18,860 nt of DNA. Origin: CAZYWA01 sp964650975 [NCBI: uncultured bacterium] (lineage in GTDB: Bacteria; JADJOY01). The notes beneath the pieces were generated by a model. The model saw only the letters and a program-made list of their open reading frames with translations, ran no database searches and was not told the DNA's origin. Made by a program: the position numbers and the translations under genes. Shown here in pieces: positions 8,579 through 16,383 of this stretch. The stretch spans positions 1-18,860 of the forward strand of contig CAZYWA010000099.1 in assembly GCA_964650975.1 (NCBI GenBank), written 5' to 3'. Position 1 is the first letter of the stretch; each line of letters begins with the position of its first letter.

Positions 8579-9655
8579 TCAGGCGCTCGCGACCGCGGCT
8601 CGTAGCGGCCCCGGAACCTCGCCGGCCCAGAAGAGGTGCGGCTCGACGGCTCCCGGGCTCCAGATCTCGAGCCCGCGGCGGATGATGGTGTTGTCGATCG
8701 CGCGCCCCCGCTTCGGTGCGCGAAAGCCGCTGCTCCGCGCCCCCGCAGGGACGCCCCAGATCATCGACACGAAGAACTTGTTCATCCAGCTCGCATTCGC
8801 GGGATACGAGTCGATCGCGCGAGCCCAGGCGGGAGTGAGCGTGTTCCGCGCGTAGCTCAAGACACCGTGCGCCGCCACGTCGTGCATGGCGAGGTTGGTG
8901 CTGGCGATCAAGAGCGGCGGGTCGATGCTCGCCGAGTACCCGAAATCCGGACCGTAGGTGGTGATCGCGCGCGACGCGTCGCTGATCACCAGTCGGATCC
9001 GGTCGGCGATTTCCCTGGCGCTCGCGATCTCGGCGCACTTCCAGAGAAACGTGTCTGCTTGCTGGTGCAGCTCGCGACGGCTGTCCTCGCGCAGCCAGCC
9101 GACCGCGGCCTTGAGCGCCAGCGTGGCTCCACCCAGCACGTGGGCGCTCACCCGCGGCAGGTAGACGATGTGGTCCACCTCACGGATCAGGTTGGGCAGC
9201 ATGAGCGGACCGGTCCAGTGCTGCGCGTGGCGGCTCTCGCCCGCGAAGAAGCCGTCGTAGCCCGGCTCCTCGAAGCCGGCGATCTCGGCGCCGCCCTCGA
9301 GCGCCGCTCGTTCCAGGCCGTTCTTCTTGAAGGTGGCGCGCGTGCTGCCGCGCTGGCGATCGCGGCCGTGATGCACGAACTGGACGCCGGGGTGGTCCGC
9401 CATGATCACTCGCGCGGCGCCTTCCGCGCGCAGCAGCCGAGCGACCGCGGTCACCAGCTCGGGGCGAGTGGTGGCCGGATACGGGTTGGGCGAGTTCGAG
9501 GTGACCTTGAGCAGCACGCGGTTGCCGCGCTTGAGCCACGAGAGCCCGCCCAGCTCCTCGATCGCATGGCGCGCCGCCGCTTCAACCTCCGCCGCGTCCG
9601 CAGGAGCGGCCATCGGCACCAGCGCTACCCGAGCTCCCAGCCCGACCGAATCCAT
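8579..9655 (-). CDS. DUF362 domain protein
   Basis: The 358-residue protein begins at an ATG with AGAGG about ten bases upstream; a second Met at residue 15 is also possible. Typical DUF362 features are visible: RVLLKVTSNSPNPYPATTRPELV (46-68), an AEGA..VIMADHPG block (77-90), and LPRVSAHVLGGATLALKAAVGWL (166-188), matching the family's 'K.N......TT.P..v.av...l...G' and 'lpk.K.h....t..lKN..G' pattern. DUF362 proteins are widespread, often carry or accompany 4Fe-4S ferredoxin domains, and have no settled biochemical role. This one has a single cysteine, so it cannot hold an iron-sulfur cluster alone. No signal peptide is seen. It is transcribed divergently from the secreted protein at 9796, and lies 177 bp upstream of the beta-barrel cluster with which it may or may not be co-transcribed. 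Confidence 0.85.
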   Translation of the reverse strand: MDSVGLGARVALVPMAAPADAAEVEAAARHAIEELGGLSWLKRGNRVLLKVTSNSPNPYPATTRPELVTAVARLLRAEGAARVIMADHPGVQFVHHGRDRQRGSTRATFKKNGLERAALEGGAEIAGFEEPGYDGFFAGESRHAQHWTGPLMLPNLIREVDHIVYLPRVSAHVLGGATLALKAAVGWLREDSRRELHQQADTFLWKCAEIASAREIADRIRLVISDASRAITTYGPDFGYSASIDPPLLIASTNLAMHDVAAHGVLSYARNTLTPAWARAIDSYPANASWMNKFFVSMIWGVPAGARSSGFRAPKRGRAIDNTIIRRGLEIWSPGAVEPHLFWAGEVPGPLRAAVASA

Positions 9656-9795
9656 GTGTGCGCGCCCTCTCGCTCCGTGGATCGGTCAGCCTATCCCGGA
9701 TCGGTGGGGGCGTCCGGCCCGGCGCGGCACTCGGCTTGCGATGGACTCCGGCCATCATGGATTCATCCCGAAACACGACGAGAACCGCGCAGAAG

Positions 9796-10614
9796 ATGCG
9801 GCAGGTGCGTGTCCCCGCGAGGACACCTGCGCGTCATCCACGACACGATTCGCTTCTCCAGGATCGCCGTGCGCGCTGGCTGCGAACGGCTCTTGCGACG
9901 GCGCTCCTGGGCTCTCTCTCGCTTGCGGCGATGGCGTCTCCCGGATGGGCCGGGTCGATCCGGGAGACCGCGCGGCTGCTTCAGGGGGTGCCGGACACCG
10001 ACGGCGACGCCCTGCCCGAATCCGCTCGACCGCTCATCGCCGAGCTCAAGCACGCGATGCTGAACGAGGTGTGCTGCTCGTTGCGTGCGTCGGCGGGGAC
10101 GCAGTCGGTTTCGGATCGCGTGCCGCAGTGGATTGCCTCGCAGATCCCGCACTGCGACACGTCGCGCTGCGTTCGCGACTCGCGATACGGATGCCACGAC
10201 GGCGTGGTCATCGAAGTCCTGCCCGGAGAGCCGCAGAGGCTGATCGTGACGGTCAGCGTGAGCGTCGAGTGCGGCGCGGACTCGAGCGTGTGGCTGCTCG
10301 AGCGCGTGCCGGCTGGCTGGCGCCTGATCACCCTCTGGGATCCCGAGACGCTCACCGAGAGAAGTCAGGCGTGGTGGGTAGAGCGGGTGGTGCTGGGCTC
10401 GCCGGCCTCGGACGGCAGCCGTTACGCCGTGGCCGCCGGTGTCGAGCCGCAGTGCTCGTCCGCCTGGCACGGCCTCGACTACCGCGTGCTCCGGTTCGGA
10501 CCCGGCTCGCCGCGCGCCACGCTCGCGGGTCGACGGGAGGTGGACGGAACGAGTCCGGAAAAGGGCGCCTTCGAGATCCTCGCCGCGCAAGCCACGGCGA
10601 GCGCCGAGCGCTAG
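9796..10614 (+). CDS. Secreted protein of unknown function with seven cysteines
   Basis: The protein has about 272 residues from the ATG at 9796. After a long Arg-rich n-region, the segment RTALATALLGSLSLAAMASPGWAG is a signal-peptide core with cleavage near residue 52. The mature part contains DTDGDALPESARP (a calcium-binding-like Asp run often seen at N-termini of secreted proteins), then seven Cys in VCCS, HCDTSRC, YGC, ECG and QCSS, suggesting disulfides, and strands such as VVIEVLPGE and RLIVTVSVSVEC. The start is uncertain: an ATG at 9757 is an alternative, neither has a clear Shine-Dalgarno, and a hairpin with arms GTGTCC/GGACAC (9809-9826) sits just inside the frame. The stop lies in a 14-base perfect palindrome (10606-10619). 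I do not recognise the family. rtcB follows 68 bp later on the same strand. Confidence 0.7.
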   Translation: MRQVRVPARTPARHPRHDSLLQDRRARWLRTALATALLGSLSLAAMASPGWAGSIRETARLLQGVPDTDGDALPESARPLIAELKHAMLNEVCCSLRASAGTQSVSDRVPQWIASQIPHCDTSRCVRDSRYGCHDGVVIEVLPGEPQRLIVTVSVSVECGADSSVWLLERVPAGWRLITLWDPETLTERSQAWWVERVVLGSPASDGSRYAVAAGVEPQCSSAWHGLDYRVLRFGPGSPRATLAGRREVDGTSPEKGAFEILAAQATASAER

Positions 10615-10682
10615 CGCTCAGGGCGAGCGCGGGCCGCGCGCTTTCCCCCGGGGCGGATAGGTTGCCGCCATCGAGGTTGCCC

Positions 10683-11909
10683 GTGACCGAGAAGAATTTC
10701 GACGTGATCGATGGCGGCCGCGTGCCGATCAAGACCTGGACGCGCGGCGTGCCGTTCGAGGCGCAGGCGCGCGAGCAGCTGCTCAACATGGCGCGCATGC
10801 CGTTCATCCACGGCTGGGTGGCGGTGATGCCCGACGTGCACCTCGGGAAGGGCGCCACGGTGGGAAGCGTGATTCCCACGCTCGGCGCGATCATTCCGGC
10901 CGCGGTGGGCGTCGACATCGGCTGCGGCATGATGGCGGTCGAGACCACGCTCACCGCGAGCGACCTGCCCGAGAACCTCCACGACGTGCGCACCGCGATC
11001 GAGAAGGCGGTGCCGCACGGCCGCTCGGAGCGCTCGTGGAAGCACGACGTGGGAGCGTGGGGGGAGCCGCCCGAGGCGGTGCGCGCCGCGTGGTCGGGAT
11101 TGGTGCGCCGATTCGACGAGATCGCCGCCAAGCACAAGGCGGTGGCCAAGTCGAACCACGTGACCCATCTCGGCACACTCGGCACCGGCAACCACTTCAT
11201 CGAGGTGTGCCTGGACGAGGAGCAGCACGTGTGGCTCGTGCTGCACAGCGGCTCGCGCGGCGTCGGCAACAGGATCGGCAGCTACTTCATCGAGCTCGCC
11301 AAGGACGACATGCGCCGGCATTTCATCGACCTGCCGGACAAGGACCTCGCGTATCTGCCCGAGGGGACCTCGCACTTCGAGGATTACGTCGAGGCCGTGG
11401 AGTGGGCGCAGGACTACGCCGCCACCAACCGCCGGCTCATGATGGACGCGGTGATCCGGGCCGTGAGCAACGTGAAAGGCATCCCGCCGTTTCGCGCCGA
11501 CGTGATGGCGGTCAACTGCCACCACAACTACGTGGCCCGCGAGCACCACCTGGGCAGGAACGTGCTGCTCACGCGAAAGGGCGCGGTGCGGGCGCGGAAG
11601 GGCGATCTCGGCATCATCCCGGGAAGCATGGGCGCCAAGAGCTACATCGTGCGCGGCCTCGGCAACGACCAGAGCTTTCACTCGTGCAGCCACGGCGCCG
11701 GGCGCACCATGTCGCGCGCCGAGGCGAAGCGACGCTTCACCGTGGCCGACCACATCGCGGCCACCCGCGACGTCGAGTGCCGCAAAGACGCGGAGGTGAT
11801 CGACGAGACGCCAGCCGCGTACAAGCCGATCGACGCGGTGATGGAAGCGCAGAAGGACCTGGTGGAGATCGTTCACACCTTGAAGCAAGTGGTGTGCGTG
11901 AAGGGGTAG
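10683..11909 (+). CDS. rtcB: RNA-splicing ligase RtcB
   Basis: This GTP- and Mn-dependent RNA ligase joins 2',3'-cyclic phosphate or 3'-phosphate ends to 5'-hydroxyl ends, in RNA repair or tRNA splicing. The product has 408 residues, the length I recall for E. coli RtcB. Active-site motifs are visible: MPDVHLGKGATVG (49-61), GVDIGCGMMA with metal-binding Cys81, GTGNHFIEV (167-175), VLHSGSRGVGN with H188, NCHHNYVAREHH with H281, GSMGAKSYIVRGLGN (314-328), and SCSHGAGRTMSR, whose His337 is the expected guanylylation site. The GTG start at 10685 side (10683) has GAGG six bases upstream. No archease, RtcA cyclase or RtcR regulator gene is next to it, unlike the rtcBA operon of E. coli. It probably shares a transcript with neither neighbour or only with the secreted protein upstream. 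Confidence 0.97.
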   Translation: MTEKNFDVIDGGRVPIKTWTRGVPFEAQAREQLLNMARMPFIHGWVAVMPDVHLGKGATVGSVIPTLGAIIPAAVGVDIGCGMMAVETTLTASDLPENLHDVRTAIEKAVPHGRSERSWKHDVGAWGEPPEAVRAAWSGLVRRFDEIAAKHKAVAKSNHVTHLGTLGTGNHFIEVCLDEEQHVWLVLHSGSRGVGNRIGSYFIELAKDDMRRHFIDLPDKDLAYLPEGTSHFEDYVEAVEWAQDYAATNRRLMMDAVIRAVSNVKGIPPFRADVMAVNCHHNYVAREHHLGRNVLLTRKGAVRARKGDLGIIPGSMGAKSYIVRGLGNDQSFHSCSHGAGRTMSRAEAKRRFTVADHIAATRDVECRKDAEVIDETPAAYKPIDAVMEAQKDLVEIVHTLKQVVCVKG

Positions 11910-12023
11910 CCGGTGCGTGGTCCGATCGAGGGCGACGGGCTTCGAGAACCTCGGCCAAGATCGGGGCGAATATGCTCGGGGTGCGGTAACGTCGTCGTCG
12001 GCCGGCCGAAGGGGATGGAACCC

Positions 12024-12494
12024 ATGACGAGAGTCGATTTCAGGTCGTTCACCGTGCTTGGGCTCGCGGTGCTCGCGCTGGTGTCCGCTGGGGCCTGCGG
12101 AGGCGGGAGCACCGTCGGCAACGCAGGAAGCCTCGTCCAGGTGCAGGTGAGCGAGTACCAGGTGGTTCCCAACCAGACCAGTGCCGCGCTGGGGCGAGTG
12201 GTGTTCCAGGTCACCAACGCCGGGACCGTGCCTCACGAGTTTCTGGTGGTCAAAACCGATCTCGCGCTCGACGCACTTCCCACGCAGGCCGACGGCAGCT
12301 TCGACGAAGGGGGTGCGGGTGTGGACGTGCTGGGGGAGATTCCGGAGTTCGAGCCAGGCGGAACCTACGAGCTCAAGCTCGATCTGGCGGCCGGGAATTA
12401 CGTGTTGCTCTGCAACCGGGTCGTGGTCGAGGACGACGGCGAGATCGTGTCGCACTTCCACAAAGGAATGCGCACGGTGTTCAGCGCCAGCTGA
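12024..12494 (+). CDS. Cupredoxin-domain lipoprotein (type-1 copper protein)
   Basis: The 156-residue protein has a hydrophobic leader and a lipobox-like SAGAC with Cys25, then GGG, so it is probably a lipoprotein facing the periplasm. The mature part is a single cupredoxin domain (about 36-156): VQVQVSEYQVVPNQ, VVFQVTNAGTVPHEF and NYVLLCN. Type-1 copper ligands are visible as H71 (VPHEF), C130 (LLCN), H144 and M149 (HFHKGM), resembling the sulfocyanin/plastocyanin-like group that ends '(Y).LLCN...H...GM'. The Cys-His spacing of 13 intervening residues is longer than the usual few. The role is probably electron transfer or copper handling. I chose the ATG at 12024 (GGGG nine bases upstream); an ATG at 12015 is also possible. 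It converges on the kinase gene with only 20 bp between the stops, and no terminator is evident. Confidence 0.88.
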   Translation: MTRVDFRSFTVLGLAVLALVSAGACGGGSTVGNAGSLVQVQVSEYQVVPNQTSAALGRVVFQVTNAGTVPHEFLVVKTDLALDALPTQADGSFDEGGAGVDVLGEIPEFEPGGTYELKLDLAAGNYVLLCNRVVVEDDGEIVSHFHKGMRTVFSAS

Positions 12495-12514
12495 GCCCGG
12501 CGATCTGAACGCCT

Positions 12515-14080
12515 CTACCGCGCCGTCCAGGCACGTTCGAGCGGGGTGTCGGCGCCGAGCGACACGATCTCGTCGCGGGCGTGGCCGCTGTCCAGATCGA
12601 CCACCCGGATGCGGTGCAGGCCGAGGGGCAACTCGCCCTCGAATGGCGTGAGCCCGAGCGGCTGACCGTCGAGATAGAGCGCCGCGGCATGCTCGGAGCG
12701 GAGGCTGGCGCGGGTGTGGGTGGGCTCCGGCGCTGGGGCCGGCGCCGAAGCAGGAACGACGAGCGGAGCACTCGGCGGGGTGTCGTGAGCGACGCGACGT
12801 GCTGCCACCTCGATCTCGCGGGCCTCGCGCGCGCGGCTGACTCCGTCCGCGGAGCTCGCCCCCAGCTCGCGCGCCAGCTTGAGCGCTTCCAGGGCTTCCA
12901 GCGTGCGCCCGGCGCGCAAGAGCGCGTGCCCTCGATCCTCGACGGTCGCGGCGAGCGCGCGAAACCACGGTTCCTTGCCGCGCGCGTCGGGAAACGCCGC
13001 GAGCGCCAGCGCGGCGGCTCGCGACAGCTGCCGCTGCTCCAACGCGCTCTCGATCTCGCCGCGCCACCAGCGCCGGACTCCCGTCTCCACGGCCGTGGCG
13101 CCGGTGACGATGAGCAACGCTCCCACAGCTGCGATCCAGGCCAGCCGCCGCGGCGAGAAACGCGCCGGAACCAGCCGCGCCGCGCTTTCTCGCAGCGCCT
13201 TCCCCAGCGCGGCGGCGGAGGGCGGCCGGTGCGTTGGATCGTCGGCGAGTGCCGCGCTCAGCACCTGTGCCAGCCCCAGCGGCACGACGGGCATCGCGGG
13301 AGCCGCCGCCGCGAGATCGCCCCAGGCATCGACGCGTCCCGTGAGGAGCTCGGTCAGGACTCGAGCCAGCGCCCACACGTCGGTGGCCGGAGTCGGCGAA
13401 CCGTAAGTTTCGGGCCAGCGCTGCTCCGGAGCCATGAAAGCGGGTGTCCCCGCTCCGGCTCGCGGAGCTTGGTGCCCGCCTCCCGCGGCGCGATCGTCGC
13501 GATCGTCGAGGTCGGTGGCGGCGGCGAGCCCGAAGTCGAGCACCTTCACCGCGCCGCTCGAGGTCAGGAACAAGTTCGTGGGCTTGATGTCCCGGTGGAC
13601 GATTCCCTCGTCGTGCGCCGCGGCGAGCGCATCGCAGGCCTGGATCACGCAATCGAGCGCTTCGAGGACCGGCAAGCGGCCGCGCTCGGCCAGCACTCGT
13701 CCCAGGTCGGCGCCTTCGAGTCGCTCCATCGCGACGAACGGCGCACCGCGCTCCTCGCCCAGCTCGAAGATGCGCACGATGCCGGGATGGGCGATGCGCC
13801 GCGCCAGACGGACCTCGTGGAGGAAGCGCTCGTGGCTGGCGCCGGACGAGGCGCGGCCGGGCCGAATCACCTTGATGGCCACGCGCTCGCCGAGCTTCTC
13901 GTCGCGGGCGTCGTAGACCACACCCATGCCGCCGTGGCCGAGCTCGCCCACGATGCGAAACCGGCCGGCGAGCGAGGCACCCGGTGCCAGCACCTCGCGA
14001 TCGGCCGGCGTGGCGACGCCGTCGAGCGGGTCGGTGGCGCCGGTGCCGGTGGTGGCGTCGCTTGGCATGGCGGCCGTCAC
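12515..14080 (-). CDS. Membrane-anchored Hanks-type Ser/Thr kinase with PEGA domain
   Basis: This 521-residue, PknB-like kinase phosphorylates Ser/Thr on partner proteins. All catalytic motifs are intact: glycine loop [11 protein letters not shown] (46-56), Lys70 in VAIKV, Glu89, HRDIKPTN (162-169) with Asp164, DFG (182-184), and the activation segment ending MAPEQ (216-220). A transmembrane helix spans about 313-334. The outside or periplasmic part has an Ala/Glu-rich helical region (340-430, TPR-like), a Pro-rich linker, and a PEGA-type beta domain ([18 protein letters not shown] and on, about 467-495), a module often binding envelope components. The GTG start at 14080 overlaps the activator's TGA stop (GTGA); an ATG at 14068 is the alternative. 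Coupling to an FHA protein gene suggests the kinase phosphorylates it or its partner. Confidence 0.95.
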   Translation of the reverse strand: MTAAMPSDATTGTGATDPLDGVATPADREVLAPGASLAGRFRIVGELGHGGMGVVYDARDEKLGERVAIKVIRPGRASSGASHERFLHEVRLARRIAHPGIVRIFELGEERGAPFVAMERLEGADLGRVLAERGRLPVLEALDCVIQACDALAAAHDEGIVHRDIKPTNLFLTSSGAVKVLDFGLAAATDLDDRDDRAAGGGHQAPRAGAGTPAFMAPEQRWPETYGSPTPATDVWALARVLTELLTGRVDAWGDLAAAAPAMPVVPLGLAQVLSAALADDPTHRPPSAAALGKALRESAARLVPARFSPRRLAWIAAVGALLIVTGATAVETGVRRWWRGEIESALEQRQLSRAAALALAAFPDARGKEPWFRALAATVEDRGHALLRAGRTLEALEALKLARELGASSADGVSRAREAREIEVAARRVAHDTPPSAPLVVPASAPAPAPEPTHTRASLRSEHAAALYLDGQPLGLTPFEGELPLGLHRIRVVDLDSGHARDEIVSLGADTPLERAWTAR

Positions 14081-15450
14081 GCTCCCGCGGCCGGTGCACG
14101 GCGCTCGGCGCCGAGCCGCTTGATGCGCGCGTAGAACGTGCTGCGGTTGCGCTCGCCGAGCCAGCGAGCGAGCGCCGAGCGCGATCCCAGGGCGCGGGTC
14201 GCGCGCTCCAGGTCGACGAGCGTCACCCGCTCGGCGAAGTCGCGCGACTGCCAGCGCTCGCGGAATCCGTCGAGAAATCCGGCCTCTCCGGAGCGCAGCT
14301 CGCTTGGCAGCTCGCCCTTGGCGATGGCGCCGCCGCGCGTCGAGAGCGCCAGCCGTCGCACGGTCTGCTTGAGCTCGCGCACGTTGCCGGGCCAGTCGTA
14401 CTGGACCAGCGCGTCGAGCGCCGCCGGGTCGAAGCGCACCGCGCGCCCGTCGAGACGCGCCACGTCCTCGAGGGCCGCGCGCACCAGCACCGGAATGTCA
14501 TCGCGGCGCTCGCGGATCGGCGGGACCACGATCGGGAAGCCGGCGATCCGGTAATAGAGATCCTGGCGGAAGCGGCCGTCGGTCACCGCCGACTTGAGAT
14601 CGCGGTTGGTCGCGGCGACGACCCGGGCGCGGGAGCGGCGCTCGCGGGTCGAACCGACACGCACGAAGGTGCGGTTCTCGAGCAGCCGCAGGAGCTTGGG
14701 CTGGAGCGCCATCGGCAGCTCGCCGACCTCATCGAGGAAGAGCGTGCCTCCGGCCGCGGCCTCGACCCATCCCGGCTTGTCGGTGGCGGCGCCGGTGAAG
14801 GCGCCGCGGTCGTGGCCGAAGAGCTCGCTCTCGAACAGCTCCGCCGAGAGCGCCGGCGTGTTGACCGCGACGAACGGCGCGCCGCGGCGGCCGCTCGCGT
14901 CGTGGACGGCGCGCGCCACCAGCTCCTTTCCGACGCCGGTCTCGCCCAGCACCAGCACCGCGATGTCGCTCGCGGCGGCGATGCGGATCTGCTCGACCAC
15001 CGCGCGGATCGCGCGGCTCACGCCGAGGATCGCGGCGGCGCCGTGCGGCGCCGCGGCTGCCAGCGCCGGAGCGTCGCCGCTTGCGTCGAGCGTCGAGGCG
15101 TGCGCCGGATCGGACGAGCGATACCGCAGCCATACCGAGCGTCCGATCACGATCTCGTCGCCGTCGGCGAGCACGCGGCGGGTGCCGCGCGAAAGCGGTT
15201 CGCCGTTGACGCGCACGCGATGGGCGCGATCGGTGTGGTTCTCGAGGACGAAGGCCTGGCTTTCGCGTGACAAGGACGCGTGCCGCTCGCGCGACACCGT
15301 GAGATCGGTCTCGAGCACCAGATCGTTGGCAGGCCCGCGTCCCAGCGTGAGCGTGGGTGCGCCGGAGCGCGCGAGCACGTCGAGGTCGAGCTCGGTGATC
15401 GGCCGTCCGTGCTGCTTCACCGAGCCGGCCTGGATGGTGAGATGCGGCAT
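14077..15450 (-). CDS. FHA-domain sigma-54-dependent transcriptional activator
   Basis: The 457-residue bacterial enhancer-binding protein has three parts. Residues about 30-110 form an FHA domain, which binds phosphothreonine peptides ([19 protein letters not shown], then VNGEPL). Residues 140-370 form the AAA+ domain that remodels sigma-54 polymerase: Walker A GETGVGKE (169-176), the sigma-54 contact loop GAFTGA (216-221), Walker [11 protein letters not shown] (235-244), and WPGNVREL (353-360). The end (about 412-448) is a Fis-like helix-turn-helix, [21 protein letters not shown] split over two helices. The ATG at 15450 has GAGG six bases upstream. This FHA-AAA-HTH layout is common in Myxococcota. 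It is the first gene of an operon with the kinase, and the divergent region carries an inverted repeat and a sigma-54 promoter candidate, so it may regulate itself and the pilP-like gene. Confidence 0.95.
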   Translation of the reverse strand: MPHLTIQAGSVKQHGRPITELDLDVLARSGAPTLTLGRGPANDLVLETDLTVSRERHASLSRESQAFVLENHTDRAHRVRVNGEPLSRGTRRVLADGDEIVIGRSVWLRYRSSDPAHASTLDASGDAPALAAAAPHGAAAILGVSRAIRAVVEQIRIAAASDIAVLVLGETGVGKELVARAVHDASGRRGAPFVAVNTPALSAELFESELFGHDRGAFTGAATDKPGWVEAAAGGTLFLDEVGELPMALQPKLLRLLENRTFVRVGSTRERRSRARVVAATNRDLKSAVTDGRFRQDLYYRIAGFPIVVPPIRERRDDIPVLVRAALEDVARLDGRAVRFDPAALDALVQYDWPGNVRELKQTVRRLALSTRGGAIAKGELPSELRSGEAGFLDGFRERWQSRDFAERVTLVDLERATRALGSRSALARWLGERNRSTFYARIKRLGAERRAPAAGA

Positions 15451-15508
15451 CGAGCGCCTCGCCGATCGTTCGCTCGACGCTATCCCGGCGGTTCCGCACT
15501 GTCCACGA

Positions 15509-15531
15509 ACCTGTACGAAAACGGTACAGGT
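15509..15531. promoter_or_regulatory. Perfect inverted repeat, candidate binding site of the sigma-54 activator
   Basis: ACCTGTAC (15509-15516), seven bases, GTACAGGT (15524-15531). It is the strongest dyad between the divergent activator and pilP-like genes, 59 bp before the activator's ATG and about 120-145 bp upstream of the transcript start predicted from the sigma-54 site. This is the usual distance range for an upstream activator sequence. That the neighbouring HTH protein binds it is inference. Confidence 0.55.
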
Positions 15532-15627
15532 CGGACGCCTCGGCGAATCGGCGCCCGTGCAGCTGCGTCGCGGCGAGCGCGAGGACATCGCAACGAGTTT
15601 CGCCGTGAGCCGCTCCCGAATCTGGCT

Positions 15628-15643
15628 CGGCACGACGAATGCC
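15628..15643 (+). promoter_or_regulatory. Candidate sigma-54 (-24/-12) promoter
   Basis: CGGCACGACGAATGCC matches the consensus TGGCACGRNNNTTGCW at all defined positions except the first T, one of the two central T and the last base. The GG of the -24 box and the GC of the -12 box are exactly 12 bases apart, as required. The start of transcription would be near 15654, about 33 bp before the pilP-like ATG. Confidence 0.55.
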
Positions 15644-15686
15644 CTTGGGCTTCGTGCGCGCATCCCGCGCGTACGGAGGTCCGTCG

Positions 15687-16277
15687 ATGAATTCCGCATA
15701 CCGCATCGCCCGACGTTGGCTCGTGTTGTTTTCGATCGCGCTCCTGGCTGCTTGCGCGACCGGCAACGGTTCCGCGTCGGCCGCGAAGGCCGCGCTGCCC
15801 GCGCCGAGTCCGCCCGATTTCGCCAAGCTCGACGCGGAAATCGACGCAGTGCTGTCCGACGACTGGCCCGAGAGGGATCCTTACGCCTACGAGCCGACCG
15901 GCAAGCGCGATCCATTCCGGCCGCCGAGCGAGGTGACCGTGGTCTTGCCGCCGATCGACACGGACCACGGCCAGAAACCTGAATGCCTCGGCGGACTCCT
16001 CGCGGGAACCCATCTCGACGAGGTTCGTCTCGAAGGCATCGTGCGAATGGAAAGCGGCCGCGACGCGCGTGCGACGCTCGCGGGCGTCGACGGGCGCGGC
16101 TCGATCGTGCGGGTCGGCGACAAGGTCGCGGACGAGTGCGGTGTCGTGACCTCGATCGGGGAAGATCGCGTCTCGGTGGCGGAGCCCCAGCGCACCCAGC
16201 GGGGAGAATGGATCACTCATCCGTACGTGCTGTGGCTGCACGGAGCGCCGGACTCGGCAGTCGAGAGATTGCAGTAG
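15687..16277 (+). CDS. PilP-like lipoprotein
   Basis: The 196-residue lipoprotein has signal sequence [13 protein letters not shown] with lipobox LAAC and Cys23. After a disordered Ala/Pro region comes [15 protein letters not shown] (67-80), the 'Y.....RRDPF' signature of PilP, followed by [12 protein letters not shown], a [20 protein letters not shown] block and [12 protein letters not shown], matching the 'L..vG.v......A.v...DG....v..Gd..g...G.v..I....v.l.E' beta domain of that family. PilP joins the inner-membrane PilNO complex to the secretin PilQ in type IV pili and type II-like systems. No pilMNOQ gene is beside it, so it is an orphan here. ATG at 15687 with GGAGG seven bases upstream. 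It lies behind a sigma-54 promoter candidate and is divergent from the activator gene. Assignment rests on motif pattern by eye. Confidence 0.82.
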   Translation: MNSAYRIARRWLVLFSIALLAACATGNGSASAAKAALPAPSPPDFAKLDAEIDAVLSDDWPERDPYAYEPTGKRDPFRPPSEVTVVLPPIDTDHGQKPECLGGLLAGTHLDEVRLEGIVRMESGRDARATLAGVDGRGSIVRVGDKVADECGVVTSIGEDRVSVAEPQRTQRGEWITHPYVLWLHGAPDSAVERLQ

Positions 16278-16383
16278 ATCGCCGGCCACCGGTTCGAAGA
16301 GGCTCGAGCACCCCTTCCGGCCTCACGCTCGTTCCAGGGTTCGCGACTGATGAAATCGTGGCATGCTCGCGATTTCGGGGATC

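Noticed and set aside
10606-10619. Perfect 14-base palindrome as an operator
   Set aside because: It contains the stop codon of the secreted-protein gene and is made of repeated GCGC; short GC palindromes are common in such DNA, and nothing else supports a site.
9402-10682. Upstream extension of the rtcB frame
   Set aside because: It runs through the secreted-protein gene in another frame. RtcB homology begins at the GTG at 10683, giving the normal family length.
14077-15915. Longer start for the sigma-54 activator (612 residues)
   Set aside because: The added N-terminus is Arg/Ser-rich shadow sequence over the divergent promoter region and pilP-like gene; the ATG at 15450 has a GAGG at the right distance and begins directly before the FHA domain.
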